Position numbers and translations under genes: made by a program. From assembly GCA_021298835.1 (NCBI GenBank), contig JAJTHG010000008.1, positions 1 through 64,000 on the forward strand: a stretch of 64,000 bases of DNA, given 5' to 3'. The stretch's first letter is position 1. Each line of letters begins with the position of its first letter. Under the pieces are notes generated by a model. It was not told the origin of the DNA. It ran no database searches and saw nothing but the letters and a program-made list of their open reading frames with translations. The stretch comes from Gemmatimonadota bacterium (GTDB lineage Bacteria > Gemmatimonadota > Gemmatimonadetes > Gemmatimonadales > Gemmatimonadaceae). Below, piece after piece: positions 46,078 to 54,164 of the stretch.

Positions 46078-47820
46078 TCAGCGCGCGCCCGGCTTCTTCG
46101 GCGGCGTCTTGGGAGCCGGTGCCGCGGCCTTGCAGAACACCTCGACCATCTTCGTGGCGTTCGGGCCGTACTGATTGACGAACTGCAGCATCTGGCCGGC
46201 GGCCTGCGGGCTGGTGGAACCACCCAGCGGCAGCATCTGCTCGGCGATCGCGAAGTGGTCGCGCGAGAGCCTGGCGACGTCGCAGTCCTTCGCGGGACCG
46301 GCCTCCTGCAGCGCCGGGATGGCGATGTTGAAGGCGGCGGTGCCGGCGAGGAACTTGGCTGCGGGGGCCCCGGCGACGCTGTCGGCGAACTGGGCCACCT
46401 TGAGCGCACGCATCCAGTCCTCGCGGGCCTTGCTGGCATTGGCCGCGCGGTACGCACCGTTGGCGAGCGAGAGGGAGTAGGGCCCAAGCACGGCCTTGTC
46501 GACGCCGGCAGTGAGGGCGACTCGCACCTCGGAGAGAGCGGAGTCGGGCTGCTGCATCTCGGTGAAAGCCTGGGCGATGAGCAGGTGCGCGTTCTCGGCC
46601 TTCGGATCGATCGCCAGCGCCTTCCGGATGCTCTCGATGGACTGCTGCACCTGGCCGGCCTTGCGCTGCTGGGCGCCGAGGGCGAGCCAGAGGGGGACGT
46701 TCTGCGGGAACTTGGCCGTGCCGCGCGCGAACGCCTCGGCCGCCTTCGCGGGCTGCGAGTCGTTGATGAACGCCTTCGCGAGGAGCGTGAAGAACGTCGT
46801 GTCGGCGGCGGCGGTGTCGAGCTTGACCATCTCCTCGCCGTAGCCGATCGCTTCCTTCCAGTTGCCGGCCGCGAAGGCGACCTTCCACGCGGTGGTCGTC
46901 AGGTTGACGTCGCCGGGGTTCTCCTGCACCGCCTGGCGGATGATCGGCGCGGCGACGTCGGCCCGGCGGTAGGCGCCGAGGTCGGAGACGACCCGGTTGA
47001 GCAGGGTGACGTTGGTCGGGTCGCCGGCGACAAGGGTCACGAGCGTCCGGATATAGCGCGTGGAGTCACCCTTTTCCTTGTAGGCGGCCGACGCGGCCGT
47101 GAGCGCGACGCGGTTGAGCGAGTCGGTCTTGAGGATCTCGTCGATGACGGGGAGCAGCGAGTCGGTCGGCTGCTTCATCGACTGCAGAGTCGTGAGCAGG
47201 CAGAGCCGCATCATGTTCGCCTTGGGCAGGCGCTTGATGACGTCGCGCGACCGGCGGATGGCGTCCGCGTACTTGCTCTGCCGGGCGGCGAGGTAGCACT
47301 CGGCCTCGTCATCGACCTGGCGCCGCGCCTCGCGCACCTCGCGTGCGACCTTGTCGCCGATCTCGTTGAGGCGCGCGCCATCGACGATGGCGAGCGGCTC
47401 GACGACGTTGTTGTCGCGGGCGAGCACGAGCTTGGCCTCGACCCGGAAGCCGGTGGCCGTCTTGCTGACCGTCCCCTCGAGGTACTCGTCGGCGCGGATG
47501 AGGTTCGCGAGCGCCTTCGCGTCGGCCGAGGAAAGGGCCTCGGTGGTGGAGTATCCCGACTGCTCGAGCGTGCTGTTGATGTCCTGCTTCGACATCACCT
47601 GGACGACGCGGGGCGGGAACTCGCCTTCGAGCGAGTTGCGGATGGCGTCCGCCGCCTGCTGGCCGAGATTGCGCTCGGCACTGCGGAGGTTCGTGACCAT
47701 GAACCGCTTGGCGGCCATCTGGCGCGCCTGAGCGGTCAGGGTGCCCGGCACCAACGCCGAGAGCACCACCGCCGAGAGCACCACCGCAACGAACCATCCC
47801 TGACGACGCATCCGATCCAT
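46078..47820 (-). CDS. Secreted TPR protein with LpoB/CsgG-like N-terminal domain
   Basis: 580 residues. The start is fixed by a Shine-Dalgarno sequence AGGAG 9 bp before ATG (MDRMRRQGWFVAVVL). The signal peptide ends near LTAQA. Residues about 38-150 (KRFMVTNLRSAERNLGQQAADAIRNSL ... VMSKQDINSTL ... ALANLIRADEYLEGTV) have the alternating pattern of LpoB/CsgG/FlgT-type periplasmic domains. The rest is TPR helices (WLALGAQQRKAGQVQQSIESIRKALAIDPKAENAHLL). It ends in KTPPKKPGAR. Periplasmic location inferred; a role in wall synthesis beside dcw is a guess from position. Confidence 0.7.
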   Translation of the reverse strand: MDRMRRQGWFVAVVLSAVVLSALVPGTLTAQARQMAAKRFMVTNLRSAERNLGQQAADAIRNSLEGEFPPRVVQVMSKQDINSTLEQSGYSTTEALSSADAKALANLIRADEYLEGTVSKTATGFRVEAKLVLARDNNVVEPLAIVDGARLNEIGDKVAREVREARRQVDDEAECYLAARQSKYADAIRRSRDVIKRLPKANMMRLCLLTTLQSMKQPTDSLLPVIDEILKTDSLNRVALTAASAAYKEKGDSTRYIRTLVTLVAGDPTNVTLLNRVVSDLGAYRRADVAAPIIRQAVQENPGDVNLTTTAWKVAFAAGNWKEAIGYGEEMVKLDTAAADTTFFTLLAKAFINDSQPAKAAEAFARGTAKFPQNVPLWLALGAQQRKAGQVQQSIESIRKALAIDPKAENAHLLIAQAFTEMQQPDSALSEVRVALTAGVDKAVLGPYSLSLANGAYRAANASKAREDWMRALKVAQFADSVAGAPAAKFLAGTAAFNIAIPALQEAGPAKDCDVARLSRDHFAIAEQMLPLGGSTSPQAAGQMLQFVNQYGPNATKMVEVFCKAAAPAPKTPPKKPGAR

Positions 47821-47909
47821 CAGCCCGCACTCCTCACAAGACGTTGACTGCGCTACCCCGCACGCGGGAGGCCGGGTCCGTCCTCCACGACGCCACGATC
47901 CCGCTCGAA

Positions 47910-47984
47910 TGGGCGAAGAGGGACTCGAACCCCCGACATCCTGCGTGTAAGGCAGGCGCTCTAACCAGACTGAGCTATTCGCCC
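47910..47984 (-). tRNA. tRNA-Val (anticodon UAC)
   Basis: 75-nt cloverleaf read on the minus strand: acceptor GGGCGAA/TTCGCCC with discriminator A, D-arm with AGCTCAGTCTGGTTAGAGC, anticodon stem CCTGC/GCAGG with loop CTTACAC (anticodon TAC), T-arm GGGGG-TTCGAGT-CCCTC. CCA is not encoded. It reads GUA and, with wobble, other Val codons. No clear promoter is seen in the 126 bp before it. Confidence 0.97.
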
Positions 47985-48114
47985 CGCTCCGGCCCCGACG
48001 ACGCCCAGTGTCGCGGCGCGCGGAAGCGTGGAAATGTCGCCGCGGCGGCTGGGCGGCGCAAGAATGCACCGGTCGCCCCCCCGGAGTGACGGGGACGTCC
48101 GGCGGGGGGCCGAC

Positions 48115-48288
48115 CTATTTCAGGATGGCCAGCGGCACGAGCACGCAGTAGCCGATCACGAGCAGGATCGCGGAGAGCGTTTCGCCGCCGCGAATGAGGT
48201 CGGCGTAGCCGGCGGCGAGCGTCAGGGCCGCCGCGCCCCACCAGAGCCAGGGGCGCGCGGGGCGCACCGTCGGGGTCTCGTCAGTCAT
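48115..48288 (-). CDS. Small two-helix membrane protein, 57 residues
   Basis: The ATG gives MTDETPTVRPARPWLWWGAAALTL and continues through GYADLIRGGETLSAILLVIGY to CVLVPLAILK-stop. There are two hydrophobic helices (about 17-30 and 40-56) joined by a short polar loop. It starts 9 bp after the stop of the peptidase gene, so it is the last gene of the chemosensory chain before tRNA-Val. The coding pattern (GC-rich third positions) supports a real gene. Function unknown. Confidence 0.65.
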   Translation of the reverse strand: MTDETPTVRPARPWLWWGAAALTLAAGYADLIRGGETLSAILLVIGYCVLVPLAILK

Positions 48289-48297
48289 GCCACAAAC

Positions 48298-49350
48298 CTA
48301 CGCGTCCGGGCGTCGGCCGTGGAGTGGGCCGTCGGCATCGGGCGGCGGCCCCGGCGGCGGGGACGCGGGGGCTCCGGATGACGGCGGCGGCACGGCGGCG
48401 AGCAGCGCCTCGATCGCGTCGGCTTGCGCGCGCGCGTCGGCGGCGGCGTCGGCGGCGACGAGCGCGGCCAGCCGACGCCGGTCGCGGCGCCGCCGCGCCC
48501 ACCAGAGCGGCCCGACGAGCAGCAGCAGCACGACCCCGGCGAGACCGAGGTCGGTCGCCACCGCGAGCGCGCCGTAGCGCCGCCGCATCCGCTCCGCCCA
48601 GCGCACCTCGAAGCCCGCCAGCGTCACGCCGTAGGCCCGCCGCACTGCGGCGTCGAGCGTGCCGCCCTCGCGCCAGTAGGCGAAGAGCAGCGCGAGACCT
48701 CGCTCCCGGTCGAGGGCGGCGAGCTCCTGCACCGCGCGGGTTGCGAGGGCGTACGTCGCAGATGCCCGCGTCGCCCCCCCGAGGAAGCCCGAGTCGAGCG
48801 CCGCGAAGCTGCTCCCCCGGCGGGCCGCCAGCGCGAGTTGCAGCGCCAGGAAGTCGTCCCGTCCCGTCTCGCCGGCGGCGAAGCTCGCGTACCCCTCGTC
48901 GAGCCAGCGGGGGATCTCGGCGTCCGGCAGGGCGTCGTGCAGCGCCAGATGGGCCAGTTCGTGACGGAGCACGACCAGCGGGTCGCCGGCCGACGACGGT
49001 GCGCTCCGCCCCTGCAGCACCGTGCGCTGCTCGGCCGGGATGGCGATCGCCGCCCCCCATTCCGGGACGCCGGGACCGATCCACTCGCGGAAGCGGCGCG
49101 CATCGGGGGCGATGGCGATCTCCACCCGCCGGGTCGGCCGCGGCAGGCCCGGAAAGGTGTCCCGGGCGCGCGCCGCGTCGAGCAGGGCGCGCGCGAGCGG
49201 TGCGTCCTCCGGGTACGCGTACACGGTGAATCGCCCCCCGTCGAACCGGCGCGCCCCCGCGTCCTGCGCGCCGCCGGGCGCCGCGGCCGTCGCGATCATG
49301 GCCGCGCCGCACGCGGCGGCGATCGCCCCGCGCCGCCTCCGGCGCCTCAA
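48298..49350 (-). CDS. Membrane-anchored gluzincin-type metallopeptidase (peptidase MA-like)
   Basis: 350 residues if it starts at the TTG overlapping the upstream stop (TTGA), which yields a full signal peptide, LRRRRRRGAIAAACGAAMIATAAAPGGAQ; an ATG 17 codons later (49299) is the alternative. The zinc motif is VVLRHELAHLALHDAL (HExxH), with DEGYASFAAGE downstream supplying the third-ligand Glu. A C-terminal membrane helix (GLAGVVLLLLVGPLWWARRRR) is followed by an Ala/Pro-rich cytoplasmic tail. The catalytic domain should lie outside the inner membrane. It is coupled to the chemosensory genes; the substrate is unknown. Confidence 0.75.
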   Translation of the reverse strand: MRRRRRRGAIAAACGAAMIATAAAPGGAQDAGARRFDGGRFTVYAYPEDAPLARALLDAARARDTFPGLPRPTRRVEIAIAPDARRFREWIGPGVPEWGAAIAIPAEQRTVLQGRSAPSSAGDPLVVLRHELAHLALHDALPDAEIPRWLDEGYASFAAGETGRDDFLALQLALAARRGSSFAALDSGFLGGATRASATYALATRAVQELAALDRERGLALLFAYWREGGTLDAAVRRAYGVTLAGFEVRWAERMRRRYGALAVATDLGLAGVVLLLLVGPLWWARRRRDRRRLAALVAADAAADARAQADAIEALLAAVPPPSSGAPASPPPGPPPDADGPLHGRRPDA

Positions 49351-50195
49351 GCGAACGACGGTGTTTCCCCGCCTTCGACGACGCGCACGAGTTCTCCGCA
49401 CTTCCTGCCCCACGGGTTGAACTTGTTCGCCGCGTACCCCGCCTTCCACGCCTGCAGCGCCTCCTCGTGATCGCCCTCCTGCCAGTGGGCCCGCCCGAGC
49501 TCGTAGTAGGCCTCGAGCAGGTTGGGGCCGAGCGCGAGCGTCTTCCGGAAGAAGGTCACGGCGTCCTCGGTCATCTCCCGCTCGAGATACACGAGGCCGA
49601 GGTAGAAGTGGGCGTACAGCGTCGCCTTCTTGTCGTTGTCGAGGCGTATGGCCCGCGAGAGATGTTCGATCGCCTCGCCGAAGATGCCCTTCTTGAGACA
49701 GATGTAGCCGACGTTGATGCGGGCGAGCGCGTTCGCCGGCTCGCGGATGAGCACCTTCTGGAAGTTGAGCAGCGCGTCGTCGTACTTCTCCTGCAGCATC
49801 TGTGCCCACCCGAGCAGCGACGTCGCCTGCAGTTCGTTGGGCGAGAGCTCGAGCGCGCGGGTGAGCGCCTCCTCTGCGGCGACGTAGTCACCGAGCGAGA
49901 TGCGGCTCCAGCCCTTCTCCACGAAGGTCGAGGCGCCGATATGATCCTCGTGGACGACCGGCCGCTCGCCGCTGAACTGCGGCGCCGTCGTCGGCGCGGC
50001 GGCCTTCCACTTCTCCACCAGCCCCTTCACCCCGTCCCTGAGCTGGCCGAGCTCGGCGATCTCCGCCTCGATCTGCTTGAACAGCGTGAAGATCTCGACC
50101 TTCACCTCGTCGCGCTCGGCGGGGGCCAGGCCCGCCGTGAGCCGCTGGTCGAGCGCGGTGAAGCGCTCGCGAAACCCGCCCCGGGCATCGGTCAT
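49347..50195 (-). CDS. Cytoplasmic TPR protein
   Basis: 282 residues. A helical N-terminal region (1-75) is followed by about five tetratricopeptide repeats (for example GWSRISLGDYVAAEEALTRALELSPNELQ, LLNFQKVLIREPANALARINVGYICL and LYAHFYLGLVYLEREMTEDAVTFFRKTLALGPN). No signal peptide or membrane helix; likely a scaffold. The ATG overlaps the cheW stop (ATGA). Partner proteins unknown. Confidence 0.85.
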   Translation of the reverse strand: MTDARGGFRERFTALDQRLTAGLAPAERDEVKVEIFTLFKQIEAEIAELGQLRDGVKGLVEKWKAAAPTTAPQFSGERPVVHEDHIGASTFVEKGWSRISLGDYVAAEEALTRALELSPNELQATSLLGWAQMLQEKYDDALLNFQKVLIREPANALARINVGYICLKKGIFGEAIEHLSRAIRLDNDKKATLYAHFYLGLVYLEREMTEDAVTFFRKTLALGPNLLEAYYELGRAHWQEGDHEEALQAWKAGYAANKFNPWGRKCGELVRVVEGGETPSFA

Positions 50196-50686
50196 GTGGC
50201 CGCTCCGTCGCCGTCCGGCCGCCGGGCCCGCTCGAGCACGAGCCGGTCACTGGTGGACAGCAGCCGCGCCGTGTCGAGGACGACGACGAGCGCCTCGCCG
50301 CGGCGGACGACGCCGCGCAGGTAGGTCCCCGCGAGGCCGCGGAAGAGCGGCGGCGGCGGCTCCACGGCCGCCGCGTCCACGGTGGCCACCTCCGTGACTG
50401 CATCGACGACGAGGCCGACCCATTCCCCCTCGACCTGCACCACGAGGAGGCGCGTGTCGGGCTGCGCGTCGCGGTGCGGCAGCTCGAAGCGCATCCGCAG
50501 GTCGACCACCGGCACGACGCGGTCGCGATAGTCCACGACGCCGATCAGCCACGCGGGCACGTTCGGGATGGCCCGCGGGGCGACGTAGCGGAGGACGCGC
50601 TCGACGCAGAAGACGTCGGCGGCGAACTGGTCGTCACCGAGGCGGAAGGCCACGATCTGCTGGAGGTGGGGCGCGGCGGTCATCAT
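50192..50686 (-). CDS. cheW: CheW-like coupling protein 1
   Basis: 164 residues forming one CheW/SH3-like domain: IVAFRLGDDQFAADVFCVERVLRY, IPNVPAWLIGVVDYRDRVVPVVDLRMRFELP, TRLLVVQVEGEWVGLVVDAVTEV and a last strand VVRRGEALVVVLDTARLL. It would couple CheA to receptors. Two ATGs in a row start the gene; ATGATGA overlaps the second cheW stop. The arginine after the first half (IGVVDYRDRV for the usual GVxxLRGxV) is a mild deviation. Confidence 0.88.
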   Translation of the reverse strand: MMTAAPHLQQIVAFRLGDDQFAADVFCVERVLRYVAPRAIPNVPAWLIGVVDYRDRVVPVVDLRMRFELPHRDAQPDTRLLVVQVEGEWVGLVVDAVTEVATVDAAAVEPPPPLFRGLAGTYLRGVVRRGEALVVVLDTARLLSTSDRLVLERARRPDGDGAAT

Positions 50687-51246
50687 CGGGAAAGATCGAG
50701 GGCCGCGAGCAGCGGCGGGAGGTCAAGGACGGCGGCCAGGCGCGGACCGGCGGGGACGGCCCCGAGCAGCAGGCCGTCCGCCGTGAGCGCCCCGGGCAGC
50801 GGCCGCACGTCGCCCGGGGAGACGGCGACCGCATCGAGCACGTCGTCGACGAGCAGGACCAGTGGATGCGCTCCCGCCGTCACGAGGGCCGCTCCGCCGA
50901 GGGCCGGTCCCACGCCGAGCACGGCGCCGGGGTCCGTCACCGGCAGCACGTCCCCGCGCAATGCCAGCCCCCCGAGCCCCGCGCCGGACGCCCCGGGCAG
51001 CGGATGTAGCACCGGGGCGTCGACCGCCTCGCGGACGTCGGACAGGGGCGTCACGAAGGCTTCGCCGCCAGCGGCGAACAGCAGCATCGGCACCGTCTCG
51101 CCGCGCGCGAGGCGCACCCGCAGGGGCAGGAGGGGCGGTGGGGGCGGCAGCACGGGGAGCGGTTCGGGGTCCGGCACCGCCATCCTCGGGACGCCGGCGT
51201 TGAGCCGCCGGGCAAGCTCCCACGGCGCCCCGCCGTCAGAGCGCAC
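50683..51246 (-). CDS. CheW-like coupling protein 2, divergent
   Basis: 187 residues from a GTG overlapping the cheD end by 11 bp. A Pro-rich N-terminal stretch (MAVPDPEPLPVLPPPPPLLPL) precedes a CheW-like domain: LLFAAGGEAFVTPLSDVREAVD, GLGGLALRGDVLPVTDPGAVLG, PLVLLVDDVLDAV and PRLAAVLDLPPLL. It is more diverged than its neighbour and may link CheA to something other than a canonical receptor. A later ATG (MAVPDPE) is an alternative start. Confidence 0.75.
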   Translation of the reverse strand: MRSDGGAPWELARRLNAGVPRMAVPDPEPLPVLPPPPPLLPLRVRLARGETVPMLLFAAGGEAFVTPLSDVREAVDAPVLHPLPGASGAGLGGLALRGDVLPVTDPGAVLGVGPALGGAALVTAGAHPLVLLVDDVLDAVAVSPGDVRPLPGALTADGLLLGAVPAGPRLAAVLDLPPLLAALDLSR

Positions 51247-51724
51247 GGTCGCCCGCCCGGAGAGACCGCACCGTCACGCGCCCGGTCCCGACGTGGAAGA
51301 CGACGCTCCGGCCGTGGGCGCCGCCGGTGTCCTCGGCCACGATCGGGATCGCCGCCCGCGAGAGTGCGTCACGCGCCGCCACCACGTTGCGCTCCCCCAT
51401 GTTGATGCCGGCGAGCGGCACCGGCGGCGCGAACATCCGCGCGCCGCCGACCAGGCGCGCCGTCACGCCCGTCGAGGCGCCGAGGGCCGCCAGCCGCTCG
51501 AGCAGCAGGGGGACAGCCGTCGTCGCGAACTTCGCGCGGTTGGCCGGGTCGCGCGCCAAGGTCTCGTCGGGCAGCAGCACATGGGCCAGGCCCCCGGCCC
51601 CGCGCCCCGCGTGGTGGAGGACGACGGCCACGCACGAGCCCAGCCCGAGGGTGACGAGTTCGCGGTCGCCCTCGGCCACCGCGGCGTCGGCCACGCGGAC
51701 GGTGATCACCTCCCGCGTCGTCAT
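51236..51724 (-). CDS. cheD: Chemoreceptor glutamine deamidase CheD
   Basis: 162 residues. Deamidates glutamines of chemoreceptors and stimulates CheC. The catalytic Cys-His pair is C31 in LGLGSCVAVVLHH and H48 in GGLAHVLLP; VGGARMF, GINMGERNV and IVAEDTGGAHGRSVVFHVGTG are the remaining blocks. The ATG overlaps the cheR stop (ATGA). CheC is encoded 11 kb upstream in the same chain. Confidence 0.93.
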   Translation of the reverse strand: MTTREVITVRVADAAVAEGDRELVTLGLGSCVAVVLHHAGRGAGGLAHVLLPDETLARDPANRAKFATTAVPLLLERLAALGASTGVTARLVGGARMFAPPVPLAGINMGERNVVAARDALSRAAIPIVAEDTGGAHGRSVVFHVGTGRVTVRSLRAGDRAL

Positions 51725-52545
51725 GCGGCGCGCCGGAAGAGACGCTCGCGCGCGTCAACGACGTCGAACCGGGCGCGCGCCGGCCCGACGAGCGACTCGA
51801 CCTTGCCCAGCAGCAGGAATCCGCCGGGGGCGAGGGCGCGGTGGAACCGCTCGAGCACGGCCTCCTGCGCCTCGCGCGCGACGTAGATGAGCACGTTGCG
51901 GCAGGCGATGAGGCCGAGGCCGGACGCCGGCGGCGCCTCGAGCAGCAGGTCGCGGCGCGCGATGCGCAGGCGCGCGGTGACCTCGGGCCTCGCCGTCCCC
52001 GCGTCCGGGCCGCCGAACCACCGGGCGCGGCGGGCCGACGGCGTCTCGGTGAACGCCGCAGGGCCGAACGTCGCGGCGCGGGCGAGCGCGAGGGCCCGCG
52101 CGTCGATGTCGGTCGCGTGGACGAGCAGCCGCGTGGGATCGGCCCCGTGTGCCCCGGCCCACTCGAGCGCCGAGACGGCGATCGTCACCGGTTCGTCGCC
52201 ACTCGAGCAGCCGGCGCTCCAGGCGGTGACCGGCCCCTCGGCGGCGAACAGCGCCGGCCAGACGTCCCGTTCGACGGACTCCCACGCTTCGCGGTTCCGG
52301 AAGAGCCGCGTGACGTTGATCGTCAGTGCGTCGAGCAGGCGCTCCCACTCCCCCGGCACGCGGTCGAGGACCTCCGCGTAGGCCGCGTAGTCGTGCACGC
52401 CGCTCGCGCGCATGCGGACGGCGATGCGCCGCCTGAGGCAGGCGTCCTTGTACTGGGGGCAGGCGAAGGGCCGCTCGGCCGCGATCTTCGCGGTGAGCGC
52501 GGCGAACGCGTCCTCGTCGAGGGCGGCGGCGGGGTCGGGCGTCAT
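51721..52545 (-). CDS. cheR: Chemoreceptor methyltransferase CheR
   Basis: 274 residues. Methylates glutamates of chemoreceptors with SAM. N-terminal helical domain (YKDACLRRRIAVRMRASGVHDYAAYAEVL), TINVTRLFRNREAWE, SAM loop AWSAGCSSGDEPVTIAVSALEW, VHATDIDARALALARAATFG and GLIACRNVLIYV are all typical. The ATG overlaps the DUF4388-TPR stop (ATGA). No receptor gene lies in the window. Confidence 0.94.
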   Translation of the reverse strand: MTPDPAAALDEDAFAALTAKIAAERPFACPQYKDACLRRRIAVRMRASGVHDYAAYAEVLDRVPGEWERLLDALTINVTRLFRNREAWESVERDVWPALFAAEGPVTAWSAGCSSGDEPVTIAVSALEWAGAHGADPTRLLVHATDIDARALALARAATFGPAAFTETPSARRARWFGGPDAGTARPEVTARLRIARRDLLLEAPPASGLGLIACRNVLIYVAREAQEAVLERFHRALAPGGFLLLGKVESLVGPARARFDVVDARERLFRRAA

Positions 52546-54164
52546 CGGGCCTCGGCGAGGGCGTCGAGGTTGGCGCGCGCAGCGGCGTTCGACGCGTCGA
52601 GCTGGAGGGCCCGTTCCCAGTGCGCCGCAGCGTCGCGCACGTCCTGGCGCCGGAAGCGCAGGTTGCCGAGCTTGACGTGCAAGTCCGGCCCGAGCGACGG
52701 CGCCAGCCGAAGGGCGCGCGTGAAGCTCTCGAGCGCCTCGTCGAACCGGCCGGCGCGGTAGTGCAGATCGCCCTGCGTCTTGAAGGCGGGGGCGAGCTGC
52801 GGGTCCTCCAGCACCGCCTGCTGGGCGGCCTGCGCGGCGGCGTCGAAGCGGCCGAGACGCTCGAGGACGGCGGCGTGATTGGCGTGCAGCACGGCGGCCC
52901 GCGGATGGACGGACGTGCCGTCGCGCAGGATCGCCTCGGCTCGCTCGACGTCGCCGCGGAACGCGGCGACGAGCCCGGCGAAGTGGAACCACGGAGCGGG
53001 GGGCGGGCGCGTGGTGAAGCGGTCGCGGGCGACGGCGAGCGCCTCGTCGGCACCGGCGAGGTCGCCGAGCCGCAGGGCGAGGACGCCGCGCGAGAGGTGC
53101 ACGAGGCCGTCGGCGTCGCCGCCCCGGGCGATCGCCTCGTCGTTGACCTGACGGGCCTCGTCGAGGCGCCCGAGGCGCTCGAGGGCCAGAGCGAGGTTGT
53201 GCAGCACGGCGACCCCGGTCCCGCCGCGCATCGCGAGCTCCTGCAGGACGCTCACGGCCTCCTGCGGCTTGTCCTGCCGCAGGAAGATCAGCGCGGTGTA
53301 GAAGCGGCCGACGGGGTCGCCCGCGAGCAGCTCGTGCACGCGGCGGAACTCGCGCAGGGCCTCGTCGAGCATCCCCGTCCGGTAGAAGGCGACACCGAGG
53401 TTGCGGTGCTCCTGCACCTTCTGCTCGCTCTTCGGGTCGCTCGGCTGCGGCTTCGTGCGCCCCACGCGGTGGAGGAAGCCCGCGGTCAGCAGGCCGTAGA
53501 TCGCCTTGCCGACGTCGAACTCGACCATCCCCGACTCCTCGACGAGCTGCGCCACGTCGCGCCGGCCGTCAACGAGGACGGCGATCGCCCGCTGGTCGGG
53601 CGACACCTCCTCCTCGGCCGCCGCGAACTTCGCGTGATCGAGCTCGAAGACGACATCGAAGCTGGGGACCTTCTTCTCGATGACGCTCCACTCGTCCACC
53701 CGGCGGGCGCCCTCGAGCAGCAGCGACTCCGGGTTGATCGAGACGAGCAGGTCCTGCAAGTCCGGGACGACGTCGGCCTCGAACGAGAACGACCCCTGGG
53801 TCCAGGTGAAGAGGAAGTACACCGCCTCCTCGATCTGCACCCGGATCTGCTGGTGGAGCTGGTCGCGCGTGATGAGGCCGCGTTCGACGAGCAGCTCGCC
53901 GACCCGGCGGTCGCGCGACTTCGTCTGCTCGGCGATCACGTCCTCGAGCTGCGCGCGCGAGATGACGCCGCTCTTGACGAGGATGTCGCCCAGACGGTCG
54001 CGGCGGTTGACGATCGCGGCGTAGCTGATGCGCCCCTTGTCGAAGTACACGTACCCGAAGTTGTTCCGGTACGTGACGCTGAGGCAGCCGGTCTTCTTCC
54101 CCATCGCGAGCAGCTGGAGCACGTCGGGGAGCGACGCCTCGCGGAGCGAGCCCTTGATCGCCAT
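52542..54164 (-). CDS. DUF4388 (PATAN)-TPR protein, copy 1
   Basis: 540 residues. The N-terminal PATAN/DUF4388 domain is [35 protein letters not shown] with YVYFDKGRISYA; a helical region with ILVKSGVISRAQLEDVIAEQ and LLVERGLITRDQLHQQI follows, resembling the GspE/MshE N-terminal fold; then EEAVYFLFTWTQGSFSFEAD, and from about 250 a series of TPRs. In other bacteria such proteins interact with response regulators and polarity modules. The ATG joins the tandem-DnaA stop as TGATG. A paralogue lies at 58292-59440. Confidence 0.85.
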   Translation of the reverse strand: MAIKGSLREASLPDVLQLLAMGKKTGCLSVTYRNNFGYVYFDKGRISYAAIVNRRDRLGDILVKSGVISRAQLEDVIAEQTKSRDRRVGELLVERGLITRDQLHQQIRVQIEEAVYFLFTWTQGSFSFEADVVPDLQDLLVSINPESLLLEGARRVDEWSVIEKKVPSFDVVFELDHAKFAAAEEEVSPDQRAIAVLVDGRRDVAQLVEESGMVEFDVGKAIYGLLTAGFLHRVGRTKPQPSDPKSEQKVQEHRNLGVAFYRTGMLDEALREFRRVHELLAGDPVGRFYTALIFLRQDKPQEAVSVLQELAMRGGTGVAVLHNLALALERLGRLDEARQVNDEAIARGGDADGLVHLSRGVLALRLGDLAGADEALAVARDRFTTRPPPAPWFHFAGLVAAFRGDVERAEAILRDGTSVHPRAAVLHANHAAVLERLGRFDAAAQAAQQAVLEDPQLAPAFKTQGDLHYRAGRFDEALESFTRALRLAPSLGPDLHVKLGNLRFRRQDVRDAAAHWERALQLDASNAAARANLDALAEAR

